DNA of 60,000 nucleotides from Polytrichum commune (Eukaryota > Streptophyta > Polytrichopsida > Polytrichales > Polytrichaceae): assembly GCA_950295325.1 (NCBI GenBank), contig OX485807.1, forward strand, positions 46,718,440 to 46,778,439. The letters run 5' to 3'. The notes below the pieces were generated by a model. That model was not told the DNA's origin, did no database searches, and saw only the letters and a list, made by a program, of their open reading frames with translations. Below are positions 1 to 11,800 of the stretch, piece after piece; positions within the stretch are counted from its first letter, which is position 1; every line of letters starts with the position of its first letter. The position numbers and the translations under genes are program-made.

Positions 1-3000
1 AGAGAGCAAGAATGGCGAGGTGGAAGGTGGAGAGAGGAACCTGAGTAAGGCCCATCGGTGGGCTGATGTGCGGCCCAACTTGCGCATAGAATGGCGATGC
101 TTCATGGTGGCAGACGCAGAGACCAGTGTGGTGCGCCTGCGTCACAGATTGCGAGCGAAGTCAGAAGCAAGCATCCTCCTCCACCCCTCTTCGCTCTTTC
201 TTCCCCTCTCTGCACAGAGCACCAAACCCTAACTTAAACCCTCGAGAGCCTCTCTCTCTCTCTCTCTCTCTCTCTCCACATACACCAACTGTAACTCCAA
301 CAACCCCCTATCAATCAGCTATTGTTTCGGAGCTGTTCAAACACATTACATGCCATTTTCAAACCCTTCAATATCTATGACTTGTTGTCCAATCTTCAAA
401 CTACAAAGTGTATCTAAATTCGTGAGAAAGAAGATTATAGCTTTGTGTCATCCGTATTAACAAAATAAAATAAAATAAATAGTGGAAGTAGATTTGATCG
501 CTTTCTTTGCAGAGATAGGAAAGTCAACAATTTGCTCGATACCATTGATTTGAGAATGATAGTCAAAATTGAGGGAAATTCTCTTATCTATTTTGAGGCC
601 AATTCCTAAAGGAAACAAGCCTTCATAGGCGACTTTAGGAATAAACTTTATATATTCATTTTGAATTTTAATAATATGTCATTAAAGTTATTCCAAAATG
701 ACCATGATCAACCCTCCTAGAGTTGGCCTCATATCTTGTGTTTGGCAAGTTAGCCTCAAAAGGCTAGGGTGGTATGCCCACCCAAAGCGGGGTTTAATAA
801 GGACTTCAATCGTGGACTCCGCCAACGTCCAATTTGCCTCCCCTATCACCTCACATTCCCGTTCCCATTTGGTGTTCCCGTACATTTGTCCATGTTCCCG
901 ATCAGAGTGAGTAGGAGCCAAGACCAGTGCACATTTGTGGATTTTCGACCTTGGCCTAAGAAGCTCAAAGCTTTAGGGCTTAAGGCTACAACACTCAAAT
1001 AGTCATGCTCACCCATCTCAAAATTCATCTTTCTTGATTTTAGTTCTTTGTTTGCTTGGTAGATGGGTAAAAATCAGGGTTTTGATTTTGTTGTGATTTT
1101 TTACAATTTTGGGGGTTTAGTTGTCGACGCATAAGAAGGGGACAATGTCAACATGAGGCGTTCATATGAGCGACTCGAGGTTTAGGGTTCTTGTGAGGTT
1201 GTTGGTCACAAACCAAGTTTACAATGTCTTTAAAGTTGAAATTGTTCTCAATTATTGATTATGAATGTTAGACCACCGCTTGATGATATTCATATTGTAA
1301 ATTGGCACTTTCAATTATGCGATGTTCAAATAGATGCAAGATTAACTGCAAGCTTGAAGGGCTCAATAGAGTTTCTTCGGATGTATATGTTCTACCACTA
1401 GTTGAACCCAACCTTGAATCTAGATAGCGCATGCGTGCAGTTGACTTAAATTTGTTTTTGACTCCCAACAAACTGGAGGATCACCAATGGCACTTGAGGT
1501 CTCAAAGACCGTAATTTGTGGGTGTAGACTTAAGCACGTATATATGGATGTTGTGTATTAAGTGGTTTTAACCACTTGAGCTTGAACAATGACACAACAT
1601 GCCTCATAACTGAATGTGTAAACCCTAAACAAACTTTGTGGTTGGTGTTGGTTGGTTGAGTTATGGTGCTACGTGTATGTATATAATTGTGTTATTAAAC
1701 ACAAATTTAAGCATTTGCATTTGTTTTTAAACACCAAGTATTTTATCATCATTTCCATATGTGCATATTTTGAATGAGTTTAATGCATACTAGGTATGTT
1801 GTTTTGATGTGTAAATTATGATTTTGTATGTGTAAGTGTTATATTTTACATGACGTCAACAAAAGTATGATTTATAATTGCTATATGTCCATGTAGAAGA
1901 ATAATTATTACCAAGTTAACTCACCCATAGGGTCCTCAAAAACAATGAATGTTAGAAAATTACATAATATTAGGATCTACAATATTTACCTTCTCCGATA
2001 TAATACCCCCCCCCCCTAAAAACACCTTGTGTTCACATGTGTTCCCACAAAATACAAAGGAGTGACCCCCTCGAGACAAACTACAACCTACCATAATCAT
2101 GGTGTTACAGAGATCCTCACCCTCGTGCGCAATGTGCCACCATTGTTTAGGGTTATGACCAATTTTTTGGTTGAAGAAATTTAATCAACCCGCTTCTCTC
2201 GTTTGTCTTATAATTCTTGGTAATGTTAGTCAACATGTGTTCCTAGGGTTTATGGCAGGAGGCCTACAAAGTTGACTCCGAAGCAACCGCTGCTCAACTT
2301 CATCATGCACATGAAACATGGTAATGATGTGAGCTACTAATCGTTACAATGAATTGTATTGTGTGCTTCTTTTTGCAATGATGCTATCTTCATCACTTCA
2401 TGCATCAATGACAATCTCACCAATGAGATTGTTTGGCCGAGTGAGTAAGAGCGATGTCAGTTGGGTATCCTCAATCCACATTTTTTAAGTTGCATTGGAT
2501 TTAATGACATGTATTGTATGAACAATACAATGATTGTAACACACAAGAGTCTATTCATTCACTTGGGTTTAAGGTTCCATGGGTTCCTATAACAATGTCA
2601 CAATTCTTCGAGCACTCCCAACTTCTTAGTTTTTGTGTCATTTTATTCTCTTTGGGTTTTTAAACACCACCTGGTCCAAAAGGGAGAGGAAAACAATACT
2701 CACGCACTTTAAGGATTTTAGACATTGCTTTTCGAGGGGTTGTAGACCAATGTCAAACTTGGGTTTCTCTTTTGATTGTCCATACTTAAATAACACCTTC
2801 TTTTGGTGATCATACTAAAAAAAAATTGAGATGTTAATTTATAAGACATCTTGGTCAAGGCTTTGGATCTAGAGTCTCTATATACATTGTTTTAAACAAC
2901 AATGATTTTAATAATACACTAACTATAGGTATTATGATACATGTATGTCAATCATCTTCAAATTATCTCATAAATAAATCATAATCATGTATTATGCATT

Positions 3001-3640
3001 CACAAATATTGTTAGCCATAATACATCGTATCATTTTTATGAAATGCATTATATAAACGTACATTTTTTTAATTTAATTGCTTGGTGCAAAAGAAGATCA
3101 GTGTCTTTGTGGCAAATCGAGTAGGAGAATTACAAGATTTCCTATAAGTTGATTGTGAAGGAAGGGGGTGCCATGTTGAACATGTATGGGCACCGACTCA
3201 CCGAGCATCTGAGGGCCTGATGAAAGAGGCTTGCCAAGGTGCATTGAAGATTGATTGCCATGAGGCATCACAACTTGGATGACACCTTTGAGAATCATCA
3301 TCATCATCATCCTCAAGAATGATCATAACAATAACAAGTCAATGGGAGGCATTATCAAATTCTAATGGTCAAGGAGACTCACCATTCAAGAAGATACCAA
3401 CAATTATGCTTGCACGAGGTTTTTAGAAGGGGAATAAGCATGAGAAGTAAGATCTAAAGGCAAGTACATTGTAGAAGGAATGCATTTCCAACTTCATATA
3501 ATGAATATGAGTTGTGAACTAAGAATTCATGGTCCAAATATGTATAAAACTTCAATGTTTTCAACAACAAAAAAAAATTTGCTTTTGTTTTGAGCCTTCA
3601 GATCAAGGAAGAGTAACCATGGTGTCGTTCATGCATAACT
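1..3640. other. Spacer without recognisable gene
   Basis: No reading frame here has a recognisable domain or splice structure. Near 223-231 there is a telo-box-like AAACCCTAA, followed by a CT microsatellite at about 250-275, which together resemble a plant promoter and leader. The first ATG after it, at about 349, opens only a short frame. Short homopolymer runs occur near 2008 (C) and 2818 (A). The rest is AT-rich and unassigned. Confidence 0.5.
223..276 (+). promoter_or_regulatory. Telo-box plus CT-repeat leader-like patch
   Basis: The sequence AAACCCTAA is followed within 20 bases by a second AAACCCT and then about 26 bases of (CT)n. Telo-boxes next to pyrimidine-rich leaders are common in plant promoters. 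No convincing coding exon follows on the plus strand, so this may be an orphan or decayed promoter, or chance. Confidence 0.25.
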
Positions 3641-3942
3641 AATGAATGACATGCCCAAATGATAATGCACCCATTTGAAATGGTTGAAAGTGAAAATCAT
3701 AAACAGATAGATAGATAGAAACTCCGGTCCCTTTTAGGGGCCGGCGTGAATGGAGTGTCCGTTCGTAATGCCAACAACCCGATGCCCACAGGACATGGGG
3801 AAGCTGGGACAAAACTACTCTCCTCTTTCGAGGATGGACACTATAGTAACCGAGAAACAAATAACGTGGGCCGATCATGGCCCACGGCGGTGCATGCCTT
3901 TTAGGTATAATTAGTGTTTTTGTTATGAGAGTGAACGCCAAG

Positions 3943-4128
3943 TCATGATTCCTCGGTTGGTTGTGGGAGGATGTTTGAGTTAAGACGTTCCGGGTTCGAT
4001 TTCAGTCGAGTCCGTATGATCGTCTAAAATGTAACGCGTGACTTGGTGCTGCAAGTGAGTAAAAAGCAGGAATTTGTACCAACCAACCGGCACCAATCCC
4101 TCATTCTGAGCTGTAAATAGATACTAAA
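3943..4128 (+). mobile_element. Possible tRNA-derived SINE
   Basis: A B-box-like GGGTTCGATTT lies at about 3993-4003. About 40 bases upstream, CCTCGGTTGGTT could serve as an A-box. That spacing fits the internal RNA polymerase III promoter of a tRNA-like SINE head. The unit runs up to the T-rich tract at 4130. The ends are not fixed and no target-site duplication was found. It could also be a decayed tRNA gene or chance. Confidence 0.35.
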
Positions 4129-4129
4129 T

Positions 4130-4165
4130 ATTTTTTTTTTATTTTTTTTTATTTTTTTTTTATTT
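4130..4165 (-). repeat. A-rich 3' tail of the LINE
   Basis: Three runs of nine to ten A (read on the minus strand) separated by single T, directly after the last stop codon of the LINE frame. Such a short 3' UTR and simple-repeat tail are typical of LINE 3' ends. Because a SINE-like unit abuts it on the plus strand, part of the tract could instead be that unit's T-rich end. Confidence 0.6.
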
Positions 4166-4289
4166 TGTTGGGTGGGTTTTATGGAGGGTCTAAGTTTTGG
4201 GGGAGCGGTTGGTGGTTTTCAATTCTCCTCTTATGGAGGAGGATGGACATGGCATATTGTATTGCAATGGTATTAATGTTTTTAAAGGT

Positions 4290-4853
4290 ATTTTTGATGG
4301 TAACCAGGGGTATTTTGAGATTTTCTTCTAGTATTTTCATAGATGGGATGTGGGCCGTAGCTCGGGCCCCAGCTGTGATGACAATAAGTGGTTCGATTTT
4401 CCATCCTCTGGAAGCAATACTATCAATCAAAGGTTTGTATTTGTTGTTTTTTGCTTCTATTGTTTCTGGGGAAAATCTGTCGTTACAATATGTGAATTCA
4501 ATAAATTGTATGGTGAGGTTAGGGTCAATGTCAATGGGAGGGTCATTTTGATATGGTAATCCTTTAACGCAGAGTATATCAGGTCGAAATCTTGCGTTGC
4601 AATGACATCTTTGTGTGTTACATGTACAGGGGAGTAGCCAATTGGGGACTGTATTTTCTTGGGGGTTATTATTGAAGGTACCGGCATTCATGAGAGTAAA
4701 ACATCGGGATTTTTCGGACGAGATTAGAAGCTTCCTAATTTCTCCGACTGCTTTGTTATGTCTTTTAGTTCGTAGTGAGTGTATATGTTGTTGGTTGCAT
4801 TTCAGTAGAACATGTAGCCAAGTGTCTGGATCGTTTGAATTGCATATAGGGCA
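4290..4853 (-). other. CCHC motif and REL-like endonuclease region
   Basis: A CX2CX9HX4C motif (Cys2353, Cys2356, His2366, Cys2371) resembles the CCHC motif placed before the restriction-like endonuclease in R2 and Dualen elements. It is followed by RFRPDIL (Asp2444), FIEFTYCNDR (Glu2471) and a KNNKYKPL stretch, which fits a PD-(D/E)XK core, and then a conserved-looking GWKIEPLIVITAGAR segment. The nuclease assignment rests on motif order only. Confidence 0.6.
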
Positions 4854-5219
4854 TGTGATAGAGGGGTACCTCTGGTGACCGAAGAACATTTGTTTTCTAG
4901 CATTACCCATGTATGTTCCTGTACGGAATTTAATAAGGCATGATTTTTGTTTGTCTGTGATTAAGGGATTTGTCCAGAATTCGTTGGACAGTTCTTTGTC
5001 AATGTCTTTATTTTCTGTCCATTTACACGTGTTGGGGGTTTGTGTGGCCATGATTGCTATATTGGTTTCCCTATCATATTTTTTAATTTGTTTTTCTAAG
5101 AATCTTACTGGGCCTTTGTCTGGGACGTCTGCCATCGAGGCCCAGACGTCCTTTTGGTAATAGTACGGGATGGCGTGGGCATGTTCGTATGGGTGGATGG
5201 CAATTCTGTGTTCTAATTC

Positions 5220-5642
5220 TAACCCGGCTTTTGCTAGTTTATCCGCTTTTTCATTACCGTCAATGTTGACGTGTGCTCTGACTTTGTATAGTGTGATTGG
5301 CTGTGTACGGTCTTGGAGGATTTTTACCATGGAGTTGAGTGTGGTTTGGTCGGGGTGACTATTGTGGAGAGTGGGGTGTTTAATTTGTGTATTGAGTAGG
5401 TATAATACGTTTAGACTGTCTGTGAATATGTATGCGGGTTCATTAGGGAATTTTGTATTGATGACTCTTAGTGTTTTGTGTATAGCCATCATTTCTGCAC
5501 GTAGTATGTTTTGATGCCCATGGAGTCTTTTGGCGATATTTAAGCCTTTGGGGCTATAGATACCGTATCCAGCTCTTTCTCTTCTCCATACCCCAGGGGC
5601 AATTTCTTTGGGTTTTATAAAGGATCCGTCCGTGTAGTAGCT
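5220..5642 (-). other. RNase H domain of the LINE
   Basis: Residues about 2090-2230 contain the RNase H1 catalytic residues in order: YTDGSF (Asp2094), RAEMMAI (Glu2139), FTDSLN (Asp2164), then VRAHVNIDGNEKADKLAK (Asp2223) with the HxxxxGNExAD-type ending. The domain would degrade the RNA strand of the RNA-DNA hybrid. It appears intact. Confidence 0.9.
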
Positions 5643-6029
5643 AAATTGGGGGTGGAATTTTAGCGGTAAGTTAGTTTGGTAGTTTGGAAGTTGTGGGGTG
5701 GGGATATTATTGTGTAGGGGTGTGTTTGGGTAGTTTGATTTAACCCATTTTTTACTAGGGTTAACGGTGGTGTTTAGAGGGGTGGGTGGTGCAGTTTGTG
5801 TGTGACTTTGTAGTATTTGGAGGTTATTTGTTGTGTCGCTTATTAATTTCATTTGTTCGTAGGTGCCTATGTTATTGTTTTGGTGATGGATACAAAATAT
5901 TTGTATGGTAGATGGTTCTTTTCTTGTGGTATTGAGCTCGGAGGGTATTGTGGGTTCCTCATACGTGATCGTATCAGCGGCGAAATGGGCAATGACGTGT
6001 GTGTCTGGGAATGGGCCTGTGTGTGGGTT

Positions 6030-6242
6030 GGAGTTTTGGTACCAATTAGTATCCGGAGATATAAGTATAGTGATTGTATATGGATCATTTTGGGCCGCTA
6101 TGCGCGCCCAATGAATAGCTTGTTGTAGGTCTGTTGTATTATGAGGGTGTGCGTAACCGATTCCTTGCCATTTATGGTCAAACGCTTTACCTAGGGATCC
6201 AAATATTATGTCTCGCGAGAATGGTGAGTAGAATTGGGTGAA
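6030..6242 (-). other. Possible PCIF1-like methyltransferase-fold remnant
   Basis: Residues about 1890-1960, between the RT and RNase H, read FGSLG (Phe1903 onward), then a Gly-x-(Tyr)-Ala-x-Pro stretch, an amphipathic helix (LQQAIHWARIAA) and a hydrophobic strand TITILIS before a Trp. This order resembles the PCIF1 family of cap-adenosine methyltransferases (FGSxG, ANPPF, helix, FIVFIPEW). The catalytic NPPF is replaced by AHPHN, so activity is unlikely. The similarity is judged by eye and could be coincidence. Confidence 0.35.
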
Positions 6243-7919
6243 TTGTGTGGGGCATGTAACTGGGGATGAAAAATATGAGTGGTTAATATTGAATGTTGTA
6301 ATCAGGAGATCTAATATTTGGGTTGGTATTGTATATTGGGCTCATTTGAGTGGGTCATTTTTTGGGATACGGTATTTGTACCTTTGGTATAACCAAACAA
6401 TTTCAGTTTCGAACGATTGGGTAGATGGTTCTAGACCGTGTGTGTTGTTTTTTGCCAATTGGAATTGTTTCCATAGCCATGTTAGTCTAGCTTTCGGGAT
6501 GGTAATGAGGTGTCGGCCATTGTCTTCGTATATGTGAGCGACATCGAATTGTGTTTGGATGGTATCAGAGTTTGTTTCGATGTCGTTTTCTGGGTTGCAT
6601 TCATTAATAGAAATATGTGCTAGTGGAATTATTGTGGTTGGTGTGACGTATCTTGTGTCTCTATGTTGTTCTGTGGAGAAGTAGGCATTAATTATGTTTG
6701 AAAAAAGTTTGTGTTGTCTTTCTTTGTAGTAATGAATAAGTAGGTCTGTGTTGTGATTACATGTGTTGGCTTCACAGTAGGGGTATAGGTCCCTTTGAGT
6801 TCGCCATTTGTTATATGTGTTGTTATTTGTTGTAGTCCATTGACATAAGTACGACGTGACTGTTCTTTTTATTCCGTTATGGTCATTGGATTGTTTTTGT
6901 TTATGATCGATTATTTTGTGTATGGGGAATTGTCGGGGGTCTTTAAGCATGTTGTTGGGAGGAGGGGGTAGAGGGGGGATGGGGAGGTTAGGGGGGTGTA
7001 CGGGGGCGGTTGGTGGGTGTAGTAGGATATTGTGGTGTCTTATTATATATTTATTTTTTAGGGATCTTAGTGGATGGTGTTGTTGGCATGGTAGGGGGCA
7101 TTGATTTCCAGGAGGGTGGTAAAATAATTGATTAGCTATGTTAAGTGCGCTTTTGATAAGTTTAGAAGGAGTGGAGTGGTAGATTTTGAATTCGTCCGGG
7201 TTCATTAGAGTGGTATCATTAGGCATGGTAATTTGGTCTAGTGTGATTATATTATGTACAAGTAGTTTGTGTACTAATTTAAGTGAGGTGTTGGGATTTA
7301 GGCCATGAAGCATTTGTGCTTCCTGCATCCATGCAGTTTCAAGTGGGGATGGGGTTAGTAGGAAATTGTTTATTGTACTTTTTAGGTGGACTCCGGCTTT
7401 ATGTTTGAGCAAGAATAATGTTCTAGTGATGGGTGATCTAACACAGTGGTGGTATTTAATGCAGGTGATTTCCTTAGAGCCCCCATATTTGGCGAGTATG
7501 AATTGAAGTAGACCAACATATATTTTCCCAATTCTACCTTTATCATTGAGTGCGTTTTGTAGTTGTTCTCCAATGCATCTTAAATAGGCATTTTGTAGTG
7601 AGAATGCTTCGATTCCGAATAGATTGTGTGGGAGTTGTGTAGCGATGTTAGATGTGCATTTGGGTATTCCGCATATCGTTTTGTGAAGTGCTATGATTTT
7701 TTTATCGAGTTTTTTGATAGCTGGTATGGAGTATGGCACTGCGTAGAAGCTGTATGCTATTCCAGCACGTATGACTGTATCTGCCATGTTTATTTTTTGT
7801 TTCATAGTAGCTGGGCATGTTACAAGGGCTTGACACTGTTTTATTACTTTAGCTGTAGTGGTATTTATTTGTGTTTTCCATTTGAGTGATGGTGCAAGAT
7901 TTATTCCTAGATACGTGTA

Positions 7920-8882
7920 TGGTTCATGTTGGTTTAAGACTGGTATATGTTGGTTTCTGTAGTTGATATTGGTAGATTGGATTAGGGCTTTAAAGGTTGT
8001 AGGGTGAAGTTTGGATTTGTTTGGGCATCCAGTTATTGCGCATTTGGGTATTCCAAGATCCATTCCTACCCATTCGCAGAATTTGTCTAGTTTGTTGAGT
8101 TGTGTTTGTAGTGTCTCTAGTTTATTGGCGATTGCTGCTAGGTCATCTGCATATGCTGCTGATGAGATTGTAATTTTAGATGTACCAAAAGTGTATCCAT
8201 TATTCCCTTGTTGTAGCCATCTGAGGAGGGGTTCTAGGAATATGATAAATAGATATGGGCTAAGGGTATCACCTTGTATTGTACCTCTTTGAATGGGGAT
8301 TGGTAAGGTTTTACCGAAGTGTTCACCAGTGAATATTGTTGAGGATTGTGAATATATGTTTCCTATGAGATTTATGGAGTCAGTGGGATATCCCAGATCT
8401 TTCATTATGGCTAAAAGTCTGGCGTGATCAATGGAGCCGAAGGCGTTTTTGAAGTCAATGTAAAGAATATATATATCTTGGTTCGTGAGTCTTGCGTCTT
8501 CAAGCGCTGCGATTAATAATTGGATTTGCCTAGAAGTGCTTCTCTATGCTCTAAACCCTTCTTGACTATCGTGTAATATTTGGTATTTTTCTCCATACGC
8601 TGATAGGATAGAAGTTAATGTACTCGTGTAGAATTTATATATGGTGTTAGCTAGTGCAATAGGTCTATGGTTTGTTAGTTGTGATGGTTTACCTTTTTTG
8701 TATAGTAAAACTGTTAGACTGGTTTTCCATGATGCAGGGATTTGTTTTTGTTTATAACAATGTTTAAAAAATAAGAAGAATAATTTATGGAAGCGTGGAG
8801 GCATGTTTTTTAGAATTAAATTGGGTATTTTGTCTGGGCCTGGGGCTTTGTTATTACTTAGGTTTTTAAAACAAAAGTCGTA
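7920..8882 (-). other. Reverse transcriptase domain of the LINE
   Basis: The RT begins near APGPDKIP (Gly1024) and includes SWKTSLTVLLYKKG, NHRPIALANTIYK, DSQEGFRA, YIDFKNAFGSIDH (first catalytic Asp), GTIQGDTLSPYLF and the AYADDLA box with Asp1255 and Asp1256. All are in one phase and interrupted only by the TAG at codon 1122 after DSQEGFRA. The motif order is that of non-LTR retrotransposon reverse transcriptases. Confidence 0.95.
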
Positions 8883-9794
8883 TATTTCTTGGTCAAAATA
8901 CGTGTGTAGAGGAGTTTGGGGTTCTCCTCGTTTGTCAATGATATATCCGTCTAAGTCATGCCATGGATATTGCCGGACTCCACATGTGCAGTGTAATGGG
9001 TGTGTATTTTGATATTGGCATATGGGAACTGTAGGACGGTTACTGATGGATTGTTGCGTGTATATTTCTGCTGCGATGTCTTCTGGGTTAGTTAATATAT
9101 TGTTTTGTCTATCAATGATGGAGTCCAGGGGTGAGGTTTCAGTGTTCTTGAAGACTTTTCGATTTATCTTTTTGGGGCTTTTTTCATACATTTGACGGTA
9201 TTTTGATACGGCCTTTAGAATGCAGTCTTTGGTGTATTTTGTGGTGATTTTCCTGGCTTCTTTATTTGCATTTTTTGCGATGGTTGCTATGGCATCAATC
9301 CATTCAGTAGGAGGTGCCGTTGTAACAGGTGGATGTGGGATGTTTGTGTGTTGGTGGTTTCGTATATCGTTTAGGATGGGGTGTGCTTGCCAGAGTGGAT
9401 CGTGTTGTGCAATGTATATGGTTTTCCTGATGAGGTGATATGTGTTGAGGTGTCTTTTCCATTCTCTCGCAAGTTTGCGTGGCAAAAACCCACCTTGTTG
9501 TGATGTTCTGTTCGTAAGGTTGGGTAGTGGGTCTGCTTTACAGGTTTCTTCAATCGTTTCTGAAATTTTGTATACAATGTGGTCGAATGTTGTACAGGCT
9601 TCCGCCCATTGATCCGGGCTTAAGTGTTGGTGGTTTTCGAGTAGGGTGGTAAGGGCTTTTATTTGTGCAGAGTTTTCTTTGAAGAATGTTATGTTGAATT
9701 TTTCGATGTTTTCTGGTGGTATTGGATTTAGTATTCTAGTTGGTGACGTGTTTGTGGGGGGTGGGGATCTGGCTATAAGGGTGTTGTGGGGGAT

Positions 9795-10553
9795 ATGTAG
9801 TACAACTGGATAATGGTCTGAGTTTAGATTCATGTTTGTGATTGTGGTAGAAATGAATTTGTTGTTGTCTGGTGAGTGAATGTAGAATCCATCTATTAGA
9901 CTTGTTGATGTGTAATTATAGCCTCCTTGTCTGGAGATGCTAGTGTTAGTTGGGATATATTCTATGTTGAGTGATGCGGTGAAAATTTTCCATTGGTAAT
10001 CTTCTTCTTGTGGAGGGGTGTTAATGTTGTTATTTTGTCTGCCTCTAAGTGCGATATCTCGGTTAAAGTCCCCACATAATGAATACATGTGATTGGGGTG
10101 TATAGTGATTTCGTTAGTGATTTCGTTCTTAAGTTGTGGAATGAGGCATGTGTCTTCTAAGTGTGTAGGCATGTACATGTGTATGATTAGCCAAGGTATT
10201 AGTGGATGGTTGTTTATTTTAATTATTTGTAGGTATGGAGATATATTTACTGGCGTGGGAATTTTGGTGATATTCCCAGGGAATGCATATTTCTTGTGGA
10301 TAAATGTGAGTAAGCCTCCTTTTCCAGGGGTATAGGGCATTCTTTGTTGTATGCATCTTGTGAGTGCATGTGTGTTGTTGAAAATGAGTTTAAATTCCGG
10401 AAATAGGTTTTGTATGTATTTTGTAGATTTATTTGCGGTTAGTTTGGTTTCTTGGATATGTATGATTGCTGTGTTGTTTAGCGAGTTGTTTATTAGGCTT
10501 TGTAGGTTTGGTAATGATGTGTTGAGTGATGACGCATTCCATGTTATTATGTT
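9795..10553 (-). other. APE endonuclease domain of the LINE
   Basis: Residues about 453-705 carry the apurinic/apyrimidinic-like endonuclease motifs in order: TWNASSL (Asn458), QETKL (Glu487), GDFNRD (Asp614 and Asn616) and SDHYPV (Asp698, His699). All catalytic positions expected of the exonuclease-endonuclease-phosphatase fold are present. It would nick the target strand to start target-primed reverse transcription. Confidence 0.9.
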
Positions 10554-11201
10554 TGTTTCGTACTCGGTGTCGGTGTTAATTCTTGGGGTTGGTGTGGGAG
10601 TAGCTGGGGGTGGGGGTGGGTGTGAATATTCGTTGATGCTTTCTAGGCATCGGAGTGCTTCGGTGATCAATTGATTTGGGAGGAAGGGAAATTTATTTTG
10701 AAGGGTGATTGGTGTTGGTGTAGTATCTTGGTTGTGGATAAATTCATATATCTCTGTGTGTATTGAATTTTTTGGGTATATTATATCTTGATTGTTTTCT
10801 ACAAAAGTTGTGTAGGGGTGAGGTGTTGATATATGCCTTTCGGGGGGGTTGGTGAGGTTGGCCAGTCTGATAATCAGTGTGTTCGTCCATATGTTATTAA
10901 AGTGGTAGTTTTGGGGTTGGGCTAGTATGTTATTGCATGTGTCTATTGAGGGGTGGATGGTGATGATTAGAGCGTATAGCATATGGGTTAGTGGTGATTG
11001 CCTTTGTGTTTGGATATATTGATGTAGATGCGGGTAGGTGGTTATTGCTTGAGGGTGTAGTGGGTGTGTGTTTTTTAGTATGGGGGTAAATGTGTTTGCT
11101 ATGTGTTGGTATTCAAGTTGTAGTTTTATAGTGTTTGGAATGAAGTAGATGTTGGCTCTTTTTTTGTGTGTAGCAGGGTGTGTATGTAGGATGTTAGGCA
11201 T

Positions 11202-11246
11202 TGGTCCGGGGTTGGGTTCTATGTCCCCGCATTTTAGCAATTCTAG
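11202..11246 (-). other. 2A-like ribosome-skipping motif
   Basis: Residues 222-236 of the LINE frame end in CGDIEPNPGP, an exact match to the 2A core D(V/I)ExNPGP, preceded by the usual leucine-rich stretch (LELL). In 2A peptides the ribosome fails to join the final Gly and Pro. The skip would fall between residues 235 and 236 (nucleotides 11205/11204), releasing a leader of about 235 residues and starting the APE-RT protein at Pro236. 2A-like motifs are known in animal and trypanosome APE-type non-LTR retrotransposons. Activity here is inferred, not shown. Confidence 0.85.
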
Positions 11247-11800
11247 TTTGTTAATAAAGTAGTATCCGTGGGAATGGAGTGTTTTTGGATTTTTCATGTG
11301 TGTTTTTAAATATATTATGATTGTGAACTTGGTTGTAGTAAAGAGGTTAGGTATAGCGTGTATGATGTTTTCTATTTGTTTGGGTGAGAAGTGTGAGTTT
11401 GTATTTTTTATAGATTTTTGGCTTGTTATTGAGTTAGGTCTCCAGTTATTTATGAAGTGGTATATGTTATTATTTGTGTGGCGAGGCCGGTAGGCCGAGG
11501 CCATTGTATCTTTTGGGTGAGGTTGGTATTTTGAATGAGGGTTTAATAGGTGTTTGAAATAGGGTTTGTGATGGTGTTTGATGTTGAGGTGAGGTTTATT
11601 TAGGGCGAGTAGTTTATATTTACTTCTTGTAAATAGATTAGGTAAGGCAATTATTGTTTTTTGTGTAGTTTTTGGGAGGTAGTGTATAGGTTTAGTATGT
11701 TGGTGGGTAGGCTTTGTGATTGTGTTAATGATGGGGTTGAGGGAGTTGTAGTGTATATATCTTGTTAGTTTTATTTTGTGGCGAGGCCGGTAGGCCAATG
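11202..11800 (-). repeat. In-frame 300-bp tandem duplication in the LINE leader
   Basis: A 19-bp GC-rich block, GTGGCGAGGCCGGTAGGCC on the plus strand, occurs at 11478-11496 and again at 11778-11796, exactly 300 bp apart. In protein it gives AYRPRH at residues 39-44 and 139-144. A second shared motif, PNLFT, follows at about residues 90 and 187. The leader is therefore two diverged repeats of about 100 residues. The second ends in the 2A motif, while the matching part of the first (about residues 121-136) keeps only scattered identities. Confidence 0.7.

Noticed and set aside
4179-5852. The RNase H frame as a separate gene starting at 5852
   Set aside because: It is in the same phase as the RT frame and is open upstream to the TGA at 6342-6344, so it is part of one polyprotein.
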